The translations under genes and the position numbers were made by a program. Source: a virus. From it: a DNA stretch of 24,985 nucleotides. This document shows, piece after piece, positions 15,849 to 21,655 of the stretch. Numbering within the stretch: the first letter of the stretch is position 1; each line of letters starts with the position of its first letter. The DNA lies in the IMG/VR virus record IMGVR_UViG_3300048817_000028, positions 1-24,985 of that record. One strand, written 5' to 3'. The notes under the pieces are model-generated. The model had not been told where the DNA came from, made no database searches, and saw only the letters and a program-made list of their open reading frames with translations.

Positions 15849-16105
15849 TCGGGACCCCCATACACTCGCTTCAAATAATTGACCGATGGGTGCGAGTCAA
15901 ATACGGCCCCGCTCGGCCGCGAAACAATCCAGTTGCCCTTGATGTCTGCACTCGGGGTTATCGTCCAGCCCGAAGCCGGATGAACATAGCCGCCCATCTT
16001 ATCCCGCTTCCATTTACCAGAACGCGGGAGGCCGCCGCCGACTTGATCGACGCCGCTCGCGTGCGCGCCATGCGCCGCGCTGCCGTGTCCACCGGCGTCC
16101 TTCAT
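15845..16105 (-). CDS. KDAGGHGS-tagged small protein, 86 aa
   Basis: It begins MKDAGGHGSAAHG followed directly by the second motif AHASGVDQVGG. The body GKWKRDKMGGYVHPASGWTI, then GNWIVSRPSGAVFDSHPS and VNYLKRVYGG, looks like a small beta-rich domain that displays W-x-V-x-x-P-x-G, reminiscent of short phage add-on domains (impression only). It overlaps the ART-like gene by 4 bases and starts one base after the stop of the 134-residue gene. Confidence 0.75.
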   Translation of the reverse strand: MKDAGGHGSAAHGAHASGVDQVGGGLPRSGKWKRDKMGGYVHPASGWTITPSADIKGNWIVSRPSGAVFDSHPSVNYLKRVYGGPE

Positions 16106-16106
16106 G

Positions 16107-16511
16107 TCAGCCTCGCTTCGGGCGGGCGCGTGTCTCGGGCTTGGTCGGCGTCTTGGTCACGCTGCCCTTCGCCTGATTAAGCTCGATGGAGAGTTTGTGC
16201 TCCTGCGGCCCCGCCTTGGCTTGCGTCTCGGCGACGGCGAGCGCGGTCGGATCAACTTGCGGCGGCTTCGGCGGCGGGGGCGGCGGACTGATCCACGCGG
16301 GCTTCCCATCTCTCTTGCCGAGCTTCGAGCCATGCTGGCCGGTGAAGCGCGCAACGGTAACCTCCGTGGCTTTGGGGCCAACGTGACCGCGCATTCGGTC
16401 CTTGTGATCGTAGATCGGGATGTGATGCTCATTCAAAGTGCCGGGCTTCTCCTCCGGCTTCTTGGACTTCGGTGGCATTAGATCGTGCCCGGTCTTTCGG
16501 AATTTGGTCAT
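16107..16511 (-). CDS. Proline-rich protein with VGPKATEVTVARFTG motif, 134 aa
   Basis: The first half contains DHKDRMRGHVGPKATEVTVA and RFTGQHGSKLGKRDGKPAWI (about residues 35-74), a motif I have seen in hypothetical proteins of tailed phages (V-G-P-x-A-T-x-V-T-V-x-R-x-T-G). It is followed by a P-rich linker (SPPPPPPKPPQ) and a long charged helix (TALAVAETQAKAGPQEHK). There is no tag. The ATG at 16511 directly follows the stop of the tagged 101-residue gene (TAAATG). An in-frame ATG 11 codons later is also possible. Confidence 0.7.
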   Translation of the reverse strand: MTKFRKTGHDLMPPKSKKPEEKPGTLNEHHIPIYDHKDRMRGHVGPKATEVTVARFTGQHGSKLGKRDGKPAWISPPPPPPKPPQVDPTALAVAETQAKAGPQEHKLSIELNQAKGSVTKTPTKPETRARPKRG

Positions 16512-16817
16512 TTACTTCACTCGCTGCATTGCTTTGGCGCGGGAGCCGCTCACGATGTCTAGACGGCCGTCCGGTATACGATACATAGGATGCGAAACGT
16601 CAGTGCCGCCCCGATCAATGGTTAGCCCCATGTAACCTTCACGCTTGACGCCAGTCCCATCTTCATATGACCAGCGCGGGCCGCTGGCCTTCGCGGACAT
16701 CCACGGCGGAGTGCCGGGTCGGGGGAAACCTTGTTCATTCAGGTGTGACGGAAGTTGCTGCACGCCATCCGAGTGCGCGCCCTTGCTGTCCGAACCGTGT
16801 CCTTTTGCGTCTTTCAT
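16512..16817 (-). CDS. KDAKGHGS-tagged small protein, 101 aa
   Basis: Tag MKDAKGHGSDSKG plus second motif AHSDGVQQLP. The body (PPWMSAKASGPRWSYEDGTG, VKREGYMGLTIDRG, MYRIPDGRLDIVSGS) has no family I recognise; it looks like a small beta domain. The C-terminus RAKAMQRVK is basic. The start overlaps the stop of the 175-residue tagged gene by 4 bases. Confidence 0.75.
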   Translation of the reverse strand: MKDAKGHGSDSKGAHSDGVQQLPSHLNEQGFPRPGTPPWMSAKASGPRWSYEDGTGVKREGYMGLTIDRGGTDVSHPMYRIPDGRLDIVSGSRAKAMQRVK

Positions 16818-17341
16818 TTGCCTGTGCCGCCTGTTTTGATGCCCACCTTATTCTTCACGTCCCAAATCTCTTTTTGGTTTCTCGCGACGCCTGCGGCCAC
16901 CGCTGCCGAGCGACTCATGATATTTTCAGACGGGTCGAGCGACATCTTGTGAGTATCGGGATCATTCCATCCGCCGTAGTGCATCGCCGGGTTAGCGAAA
17001 ACGTCGGCGTGAGTTGCCGCGTAGGAATTGAGAATGCCTCTAGCGTTTGGCCCGGCAAGATCGGCCGCGTCAAGAGATTGCGTGCGCCCCGGCAAGCTGA
17101 CCATGTAGCCGCCAGTCGGTTGCCTGCCGCCGGGTGTAACCGAGAAGCCCTGTCCGGGCGGCGTACCGCGAACCACGTCAAGTGCTTTTTGACTGACCGC
17201 TCGCGGAGTCGGCCCGAGCCTGCTGACGCCCGCTTGATGCGCCGCTTGGTTCTTGAGCACGTCGCCGACTTTCATGCCGGGCCGCGCCGAACCGGCTGCG
17301 CCGCCGCGTGCCTCACTGCCGTGACCTTTTGCGTCTTTCAT
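16814..17341 (-). CDS. KDAKGHGS-tagged protein with conserved phage DVF/GGWND module, 175 aa
   Basis: The start is the ATG at 17341 (AGGAGATGACATG), not an in-frame ATG seven codons upstream. Tag MKDAKGHGSEARGG and second motif AAHQAGVSRLGP come first. The rest contains GGYMVSLPGR (about 76-85), ILNSYAATHADVFANP (about 101-116), YGGWNDP (about 120-126), SLDPSENIMSRSAAVAAG and N-Q-K-E-I-W-D-V. This matches a module frequent in phage hypothetical proteins (h-x-x-Y-x-x-x-x-x-D-V-F, G-G-W-N-D, L-D-x-S-x-N, N-Q-x-x-I-W-D). Its role is unknown. Here the module is fused to the tag. Confidence 0.75.
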   Translation of the reverse strand: MKDAKGHGSEARGGAAGSARPGMKVGDVLKNQAAHQAGVSRLGPTPRAVSQKALDVVRGTPPGQGFSVTPGGRQPTGGYMVSLPGRTQSLDAADLAGPNARGILNSYAATHADVFANPAMHYGGWNDPDTHKMSLDPSENIMSRSAAVAAGVARNQKEIWDVKNKVGIKTGGTGK

Positions 17342-17342
17342 G

Positions 17343-17798
17343 TCATCTCCTATCAACTTCAACGCCGCCCTTCATGCCCGCCATCATATGCTGCGGCTTC
17401 ACCGTCTCGCGTCCACCATCCCACGAATTCAGGACGTTTTGAATACGTTGTTGTTTTCCTTGTACGTGCTGTTTCTGCTGCTGTTCCAAGTGCTGCATTT
17501 CGATACCGTGTTGCTTGGCAAGGTCTTGCACATGCTTCTGGCCGGGACCCATACCGCCGCCGCCGCCGCCGCCGCGACCGCCGCCACCGCCGCGACCGCC
17601 GCCGCCGCCGCCGCCCCCGCCCCCGCCGCCACCGCCGCGACCGCCGCGTTGATTATGCTTCTTGCCGCCGACGCCGTGAAAATGAATAGGCTTCGCCTGC
17701 GCAGCGGGACGTGCCTGCGGCTGCGGCTGTGCTTTGCCCTTTGCGTCACCTTCGCGAGTTGCGGCCGATGCCTCGCGAGCTTCTTCGGTCCACGCCAC
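17343..17798 (-). CDS. Glycine-tract protein with HGI-HL motif, 151 aa
   Basis: The protein begins MAWTEEAREASAATREG, goes on with Gln/Pro/Ala-rich sequence, and from about residue 53 has a long Gly/Arg low-complexity tract. After the tract comes a Gln-rich helix with LAKQHGIEMQHLEQQQ, whose H-G-I-x-x-x-H-L pattern also occurs in the next two genes upstream. It has no N-terminal tag. The Gly/Arg tract resembles RGG-type RNA-binding segments (similarity of composition only). The stop lies in the SD region of the tagged gene that follows. Confidence 0.65.
   Translation of the reverse strand: MAWTEEAREASAATREGDAKGKAQPQPQARPAAQAKPIHFHGVGGKKHNQRGGRGGGGGGGGGGGGGGRGGGGGRGGGGGGGMGPGQKHVQDLAKQHGIEMQHLEQQQKQHVQGKQQRIQNVLNSWDGGRETVKPQHMMAGMKGGVEVDRR
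17552..17645. repeat. CCG/CGG triplet microsatellite
   Basis: About 90 bases made almost only of CCG units with interspersed CGA and CCC, encoding on the minus strand the Gly/Arg tract of the 151-residue protein. In-frame length changes by slippage are likely, so tract length may vary between relatives. Assembly errors are also possible here. Confidence 0.8.
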
Positions 17799-17801
17799 TG
17801 C

Positions 17802-18188
17802 TTACCCCTTTGCCCATCCTGCTCGCGGCTTGAAGTTTGAGTCGTAGTGAGCCGCCGGAAAGCGTTCCGCCAGATGCGACGTGTCGATCCCGTGCGCCGC
17901 CGCGACGCCGACCGCCGGGCTTTGCGAAAGGTCCGCACCGCCGCGCGCACGATAGCCGAGCACGGTCGAGGCGTCGTTCACCTGATCGAGATACTTGCCT
18001 TCGGTGTCTTGCCGAAAATGACTGTTCGGATCATACAGCGACATGCCGCGCGTAGCGTTCGCCGCCGCGTTCGCGTCCTTCGCTATGAAACGAAGCTCGT
18101 CATTGGTCTTTGTGTGAAACGGGTGACCTTGCAGCGGCATTCCGCCGCCACCCTTCTCACTGCCGTGACCCTTTGCGTCCTTAGCCAT
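17802..18188 (-). CDS. KDAKGHGS-tagged protein with conserved phage KDA/YLDQVNDAST module, 128 aa
   Basis: The start is the ATG at 18188 (GGGGAAGTGATAATG), giving MAKDAKGHGSEKGGGG, a tag with one extra residue. The body F-H-T-K-T-N-D-E-L-R-F-I-A-K-D-A, then G-K-Y-L-D-Q-V-N-D-A-S-T-V-L-G-Y-R, is a module I know from many short tailed-phage proteins of unknown function. Near the C-terminus AAAHGIDTSHLAERFPAA carries the H-G-I-x-T-x-H-L-A pattern shared with the upstream neighbour. It follows that gene's stop by two bases. Confidence 0.75.
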   Translation of the reverse strand: MAKDAKGHGSEKGGGGMPLQGHPFHTKTNDELRFIAKDANAAANATRGMSLYDPNSHFRQDTEGKYLDQVNDASTVLGYRARGGADLSQSPAVGVAAAHGIDTSHLAERFPAAHYDSNFKPRAGWAKG

Positions 18189-18190
18189 TA

Positions 18191-18652
18191 TCACTTCCCC
18201 TGCCGCTTGAGCCGGTTTATCTCGCGTGCCCCGCTGTTGAAGCCGCGCTGTTCGGCCGCGTTGTCACGCGGGCCACCGTACTTGTCGGTGAACGCCTTGA
18301 GCGCGGCCGGTGATCCATCCGCTAGATGATCGGTCGGGATGCCGTGCTGCGCAGCAATATCCGTCGTGCTGCGGTCTTGCGGACCGCCGCGCGTCTGGTC
18401 GCCGCCGGGACCCGCCGGTTTTGTCGGAATGAAGCCCGGCTGACCACCACCGACCAATGTATGTTGCGATGGATTGAGAGTGGACCCAAGGGCCGGGATC
18501 ATAGCCTTTGGATTAAGCTTGACCATCTGACCCGAGCGCAACTGTGCATAGTGCCCTTTGCCGAGACCGCCAAAACCCTTGCTGTTGGCGTATGTCGTTT
18601 CAACGGCGTTGCCGCCGCGCGCTTCGCTACCGTGTCCTTTTGCATCTTTCAT
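18191..18652 (-). CDS. KDAKGHGS-tagged protein, ancestral-looking paralogue, 153 aa
   Basis: The start at 18652 is placed by similarity to its two paralogues and by GGGGAAG upstream. The first 55 residues (tag, then NAVETTYANSKGFGGLGKGH, LRSGQMVKLNPKAMIPA) are shared with the next two genes. It lacks their 26-residue insertion and reads directly PALGSTLNPSQHTLVGGGQP. The rest is unique and ends with IAAQHGIPTDHLADGSPAA and a basic C-terminus. The shared block could be a small strand-rich domain. The role is unknown. Confidence 0.75.
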   Translation of the reverse strand: MKDAKGHGSEARGGNAVETTYANSKGFGGLGKGHYAQLRSGQMVKLNPKAMIPALGSTLNPSQHTLVGGGQPGFIPTKPAGPGGDQTRGGPQDRSTTDIAAQHGIPTDHLADGSPAALKAFTDKYGGPRDNAAEQRGFNSGAREINRLKRQGK

Positions 18653-18653
18653 A

Positions 18654-19229
18654 TCACTTCCCCTGAATTTTGCGCAGCGCCGTGTCGATGTGGTCGTCAT
18701 TCAAGCCCGACTTGTAAAGTGGGGCGGTCCCGAAACCTGACGCGTGCATCGCGTCCCAACGCTGACGCATCGCTGAGTGCGCCGGGTCGGCAGTTGATGC
18801 CAGATGCGGGGTGACGGCGGCGCTCAGAGCCGCGAAATCCCCCGACGACATTTTCATCGCACCGTGTACCGGCACCGGAGCCGACTTGTCGCCACCGCCC
18901 GCGAGCGTCGCCGCCGCGTGGGCATCGGACACGACCGGCTGACCACCACCGACCAATGTATGTTGCGATGGATTGAGAGTGGACCCACCGGAGCGGTGAC
19001 CAACCCCGGCTGGGGATGAACTTTCTATTTGGGCAACCCACCACGCTCGGGTGCCGACGCTGTTGCGGGCCGGGATCATAGCCTTTGGATTAAGCTTGAC
19101 CATCTGACCCGAGCGCAACTGTGCATAGTGCCCTTTGCCGAGACCGCCAAAACCCTTGCTGTTGGCGTATGTCGTTTCAACGGCGTTGCCGCCGCGCGCT
19201 TCGCTACCGTGTCCTTTTGCATCTTTCAT
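18654..19229 (-). CDS. KDAKGHGS-tagged paralogue with 26-residue insertion, 191 aa
   Basis: This shares its first ~115 residues with the neighbour at 19231-19767, including the insertion (N-S-V-G-T-R-A-W-W-V-A-Q-I-E-S-S-S) absent from the paralogue at 18191. After the module AHAAATLAGGGDKSAPV it continues with its own ~75-residue C-terminus (MKMSSGDFAALSAAVTPHLA, then MRQRWDAMHASGFG), which looks helical. It starts one base after the stop of the preceding paralogue. Confidence 0.75.
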   Translation of the reverse strand: MKDAKGHGSEARGGNAVETTYANSKGFGGLGKGHYAQLRSGQMVKLNPKAMIPARNSVGTRAWWVAQIESSSPAGVGHRSGGSTLNPSQHTLVGGGQPVVSDAHAAATLAGGGDKSAPVPVHGAMKMSSGDFAALSAAVTPHLASTADPAHSAMRQRWDAMHASGFGTAPLYKSGLNDDHIDTALRKIQGK

Positions 19230-20000
19230 ATCACTTCCCCTTGCCCGCTGCCGCGTTGATGCTGACTTTAACCCGACTTTTCCATGCGTTCTGACTTATG
19301 TCATTCGGGTGCGGGCCGCGTCCCGCTGCCGCGTTGACTTTAACCCGACTTTTCCATCCGATGTCATTCGGGAGCGGGCCAGCTTTCCCGGACATTGCCG
19401 GGTGCGTATCGACCGGAGCCGACTTGTCGCCACCGCCCGCGAGCGTCGCCGCCGCATGAGCATCGGACACGACCGGCTGACCACCACCGACCAATGTATG
19501 TTGCGATGGATTGAGAGTGGACCCACCGGAGCGGTGACCAACCCCGGCTGGGGATGAACTTTCTATTTGGGCAACCCACCACGCTCGGGTGCCGACGCTG
19601 TTGCGGGCCGGGATCATAGCCTTTGGATTAAGCTTGACCATCTGACCCGAGCGCAACTGTGCATAGTGCCCTTTGCCGAGACCGCCAAAACCCTTGCTGT
19701 TGGCGTATGTCGTTTCAACGGCGTTGCCGCCGCGCGCTTCGCTACCGTGTCCTTTTGCATCTTTCATATCACTTCCCCTTGCCCGCTGCCGCGTTGATGC
19801 TGACTTTAACCCGACTTTTCCATGCGTTCTGACTTATGTCATTCGGGTGCGGGCCGCGTCCCGCTGCCGCGTTGACTTTAACCCGACTTTTCCATCCGAT
19901 GTCATTCGGGAGCGGGCCAGCTTTCCCGGACATTGCCGGGTGCGTATCGACCGGAGCCGACTTGTCGCCACCGCCCGCGAGCGTCGCCGCCGCGTGGGCA
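18874..20000. repeat. 538-bp tandem duplication, two full units and a partial third
   Basis: Units 18874-19411 and 19412-19949 are almost identical, and the first ~50 bases of the unit begin a third time at 19950. Each unit starts with ACCGGAGCCGACTTGTCGCC, contains a complete tagged N-terminus including the stop/SD/start junction, and ends inside the next gene. The few differences seen include GCCGCGTGGGCATCGG against GCCGCATGAGCATCGG, so the duplication is recent. Within each unit the segment encoding PNDI-x-WKSRVKV is itself doubled (about 19262-19375 and 19800-19913). Confidence 0.9.
19231..19767 (-). CDS. KDAKGHGS-tagged paralogue, hybrid product of the 538-bp duplication, 178 aa
   Basis: The first ~115 residues match the gene at 18654-19229 and the last ~65 match the gene at 19769-20218, so this gene is the chimera expected at the join of a tandem duplication. 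The C-terminus has a doubled sequence, PNDIGWKSRVKVNAAAG and then PNDISQNAWKSRVKVSINAA, rich in basic residues. No enzymatic motif is seen. It starts one base after the stop of the next gene upstream. If expressed, it joins the tag block to a basic tail that might bind nucleic acid (inference from charge only). Confidence 0.75.
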   Translation of the reverse strand: MKDAKGHGSEARGGNAVETTYANSKGFGGLGKGHYAQLRSGQMVKLNPKAMIPARNSVGTRAWWVAQIESSSPAGVGHRSGGSTLNPSQHTLVGGGQPVVSDAHAAATLAGGGDKSAPVDTHPAMSGKAGPLPNDIGWKSRVKVNAAAGRGPHPNDISQNAWKSRVKVSINAAAGKGK

Positions 20001-20218
20001 TTCGACTCGACCGGCTGACCGCCGCTGCCGCCGATCTTATAGAAACCTCCGGGCGGCCGTGTAGCCATTATCGCATCATGCAACGCAGCGCCCACGGACG
20101 GATGATCGGGCCCGAGCGTATGCGCGAGTTGCACCGCCTTTTTAATGTTGGCTTTCACAGCGGGTGAGCTTACGCCGCCGCGACTTTCGCTGCCGTGTCC
20201 CTTGGCGTCCTTGCTCAT
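19769..20218 (-). CDS. SKDAKGHGS-tagged protein with basic doubled tail, 149 aa
   Basis: Tag MSKDAKGHGSESRGG, followed by a helix KANIKKAVQLAHTLGPDHPS (about residues 21-40) and MATRPPGGFYKIG. It then shares GGQPVESNAHAAATLAGGGD and the doubled PNDI/WKSRVKV tail with the chimeric gene at 19231. It is the likely source of that tail. Its start overlaps the stop of the 132-residue tagged gene by 4 bases (ATGA). Confidence 0.75.
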   Translation of the reverse strand: MSKDAKGHGSESRGGVSSPAVKANIKKAVQLAHTLGPDHPSVGAALHDAIMATRPPGGFYKIGGSGGQPVESNAHAAATLAGGGDKSAPVDTHPAMSGKAGPLPNDIGWKSRVKVNAAAGRGPHPNDISQNAWKSRVKVSINAAAGKGK

Positions 20219-20613
20219 GACTTCCTCCGACTCTCCGCGCCGCGCGGAAGCGCAACGGTGCGGCCTCGATCCAGCGCAGACTTCGCCGCCGAGAAACTTG
20301 ACCCGAGCGGAACCGGGTCTGATTTCGGGTGGCCTTGCCCGAGTGACATAGCGGCCATTCGATCCGTGATCGTGGACGGAGGATTGCGCCCCTCGTCCGC
20401 TCCCTGCCGCATGGCGATACGCTCACCTGCGGCCGACGATAGATGGCCCCCGCCGGGAACGCCGGGGTCCGTGGCAGTGGCGGCCCGACCCGCCTTTAGC
20501 TGCGGCGAGGCGAGATAGCCGGTCTTTGGCTGGCGGCTTCTGGCATTATCGAGCCGCACGACGGGAATGTCACCGCCGCGTGCGTTACTGCCATGGCCTC
20601 CCGCGTCTTTCAT
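20215..20613 (-). CDS. KDAGGHGS-tagged protein with LGQGHPKS module, 132 aa
   Basis: This is the first tagged gene of the array in transcription order. It begins MKDAGGHGSNARGG and continues with R-L-D-N-A-R-S-R-Q-P-K-T-G-Y-L, then ITDRMAAMSLGQGHPKSDPV (about 83-102), whose LGQGHPKS part also ends the 67-residue protein at 12081. The C-terminus is Arg-rich (ALDRGRTVALPRGAESRRKS). AGGAG is nine bases before the ATG; another ATG six bases earlier is out of frame. No family is recognised. Confidence 0.75.
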   Translation of the reverse strand: MKDAGGHGSNARGGDIPVVRLDNARSRQPKTGYLASPQLKAGRAATATDPGVPGGGHLSSAAGERIAMRQGADEGRNPPSTITDRMAAMSLGQGHPKSDPVPLGSSFSAAKSALDRGRTVALPRGAESRRKS

Positions 20614-20682
20614 GTTCCATTGCTCCTGCGCACAAGATAGCTCGGCGAAACGCCACCGGCAACTGAATGCCGAGAGCTTGGT

Positions 20683-20916
20683 TTATTTTCCGTTATGGTA
20701 CGTGGAGTCGGTCTCGCCGAGCACGGACGCCGCCTTGTGGCGTACCGTAGCGGCTTGAGCCGGGGTGATGTTGCCCTTTGCGAGCGACCGACCGACAAGC
20801 CGCTCGGCGGCGACCGCGTGAGCCTTGTCGCCAATCGGGAACTTGCCGCCGGGCAGCGCGAACTTGCTCGCCCCGCCGGTGTGGTTTTTGCGTTGTGCAG
20901 TGGTGAGTACGGCCAT
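20683..20916 (-). CDS. Conserved small phage protein, FALPGG-PI-DKAHA motif, 77 aa
   Basis: The motif K-F-A-L-P-G-G-K-F-P-I-G-D-K-A-H-A (about residues 17-33) is one I know from many tailed-phage proteins, usually as F-A-x-P-x-x-R-x-Y-P-I-x-D-x-x-H-A, either alone or fused to other domains. Here it stands alone and is followed by a helical region (ITPAQAATVRHKAASVLG). Function is not known. GGGAG six bases before the ATG can be hidden in a hairpin (20923-20939). Confidence 0.75.
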   Translation of the reverse strand: MAVLTTAQRKNHTGGASKFALPGGKFPIGDKAHAVAAERLVGRSLAKGNITPAQAATVRHKAASVLGETDSTYHNGK

Positions 20917-20922
20917 GTCACT

Positions 20923-20939
20923 CTCCCAAAAATCGGGAG
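20923..20939 (-). promoter_or_regulatory. Hairpin that can hide the ribosome-binding site
   Basis: On the minus strand CTCCC-GATTTTT-GGGAG folds into a 5-bp stem whose 3' arm is the Shine-Dalgarno sequence of the 77-residue gene. Translation may therefore depend on opening this stem, for example by an incoming ribosome. This is inferred from sequence only. Confidence 0.4.
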
Positions 20940-20958
20940 GGGGGATGCCACCTTATAT

Positions 20959-20977
20959 CCCGAACCGTCCGTTCGGG
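20959..20977 (-). terminator. 7-bp hairpin after the CCDCGLVH gene
   Basis: CCCGAAC-CGTCC-GTTCGGG is a perfect 7-bp stem 12 bases after the stop of the gene ending at 20989. No clean T run follows on the minus strand (GATATAAGG), so it may be an attenuator or RNA-stabilising stem rather than a full terminator. Confidence 0.4.
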
Positions 20978-20988
20978 CAACCCGTGAC

Positions 20989-21315
20989 CTAGCGGCCTCG
21001 TTTCCTTTGGCTGATCGTGAAGATTTGAACGTAGGTATTGCGCCGACGATCTTCGTACCATGCTTCGTACAATTCCTTGCGCTTGACCATCCCGCGCCGA
21101 ACCTGCGCCGTCTTGCGGTAGTCGCGGGAGACCTTGATGCGCACGCGCCGACCGTATCGCCACTTCCCTTTCGAGCGGACAGCAAAGTCGTCTGGCGTTA
21201 TTTGATATTGGTATCGGTGAACGAGTCCGCAGTCGCAGCATGATGCGAACGAGAACGGCATCGTGGGATATTCCCACTCGCCCGGCTTGCTCTTTGGATA
21301 CGCGAGCTTTGTCAC
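20989..21315 (-). CDS. Conserved phage protein with CCDCGLVH motif, 108 aa
   Basis: The pattern K-P-G-E-W-E-Y-P (about residues 9-16) followed by C-C-D-C-G-L-V-H (about 25-32) and a basic C-terminus with R-V-R-I-K-V-S-R-D matches a small protein found in many tailed phages, of unknown function. The cysteine pair plus His suggests a half zinc ribbon. The GTG at 21315 is preferred over an in-frame start 15 codons upstream, because GGGGGG lies a few bases before it and the longer form would cover the 33-residue gene upstream. Confidence 0.7.
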   Translation of the reverse strand: MTKLAYPKSKPGEWEYPTMPFSFASCCDCGLVHRYQYQITPDDFAVRSKGKWRYGRRVRIKVSRDYRKTAQVRRGMVKRKELYEAWYEDRRRNTYVQIFTISQRKRGR

Positions 21316-21328
21316 AAAGACCCCCCGC

Positions 21329-21430
21329 CTAGTGGACCCCGCAGTATGCGAAGATCGCAATGAGGAGCGCCACTAGGCTGATCGTGTAGAGGTTGACCAA
21401 GTGATAGTCAAGCCCGAGGAATTTCTTCAC
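21329..21430 (-). CDS. Short single-span membrane protein, GTG start, 33 aa
   Basis: From GTG at 21430 the frame reads M-K-K-F-L-G-L-D-Y-H-L-V-N-L-Y and continues with a membrane helix T-I-S-L-V-A-L-L-I-A-I-F-A-Y-C. GAGGGA, from the last codons of the upstream membrane-protein gene, provides the SD. Its stop precedes the 108-residue gene by 13 bases. Two basic residues at the start and one helix give an N-in topology. Function unknown. Confidence 0.6.
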   Translation of the reverse strand: MKKFLGLDYHLVNLYTISLVALLIAIFAYCGVH

Positions 21431-21433
21431 TAC

Positions 21434-21613
21434 TTATCCCTCGACGGGTCGGCCGAACACTTTCCAGCCGAGCAACAAGAACAGCAAGAACTCGACCAAG
21501 CCGCCGATGCCGTGGATGTAGCCGGTGTACGGGCCGTAGGTCAGCGCGAAGGCTCCGACCAAACTGAGAAAGAAAAGTAGCATCAAGATATAGAAGTAGG
21601 TTCTCATGTTCAT
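21434..21613 (-). CDS. Two-span small membrane protein, possibly holin-like, 59 aa
   Basis: Two membrane helices are clear: F-Y-I-L-M-L-L-F-F-L-S-L-V-G-A-F-A-L (about 6-23) and G-L-V-E-F-L-L-F-L-L-L-G-W (about 37-49), joined by a short turn with TYGPYTGYIHGIGG. The C-terminus is short and charged. The ATG at 21613 has GGAG nine bases before it; an upstream in-frame GTG lacks a site. Size and two helices fit small class II holins, but no endolysin is in view, so this remains a suggestion. Confidence 0.65.
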   Translation of the reverse strand: MNMRTYFYILMLLFFLSLVGAFALTYGPYTGYIHGIGGLVEFLLFLLLGWKVFGRPVEG

Positions 21614-21655
21614 GGGAGTCGTCTCCACCTGTAGCGGGGAAGTGATGTCTCCGTT

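Noticed and set aside
16667-17689. 340-residue plus-strand frame
   Set aside because: It is antisense to three coupled minus-strand genes and ends in Arg/His runs caused by the CCG tract.
20610-21185. 191-residue minus-strand frame
   Set aside because: It is Arg/Ser-rich, covers the conserved FALPGG gene and part of the CCDCGLVH gene in another frame, and has no start site.
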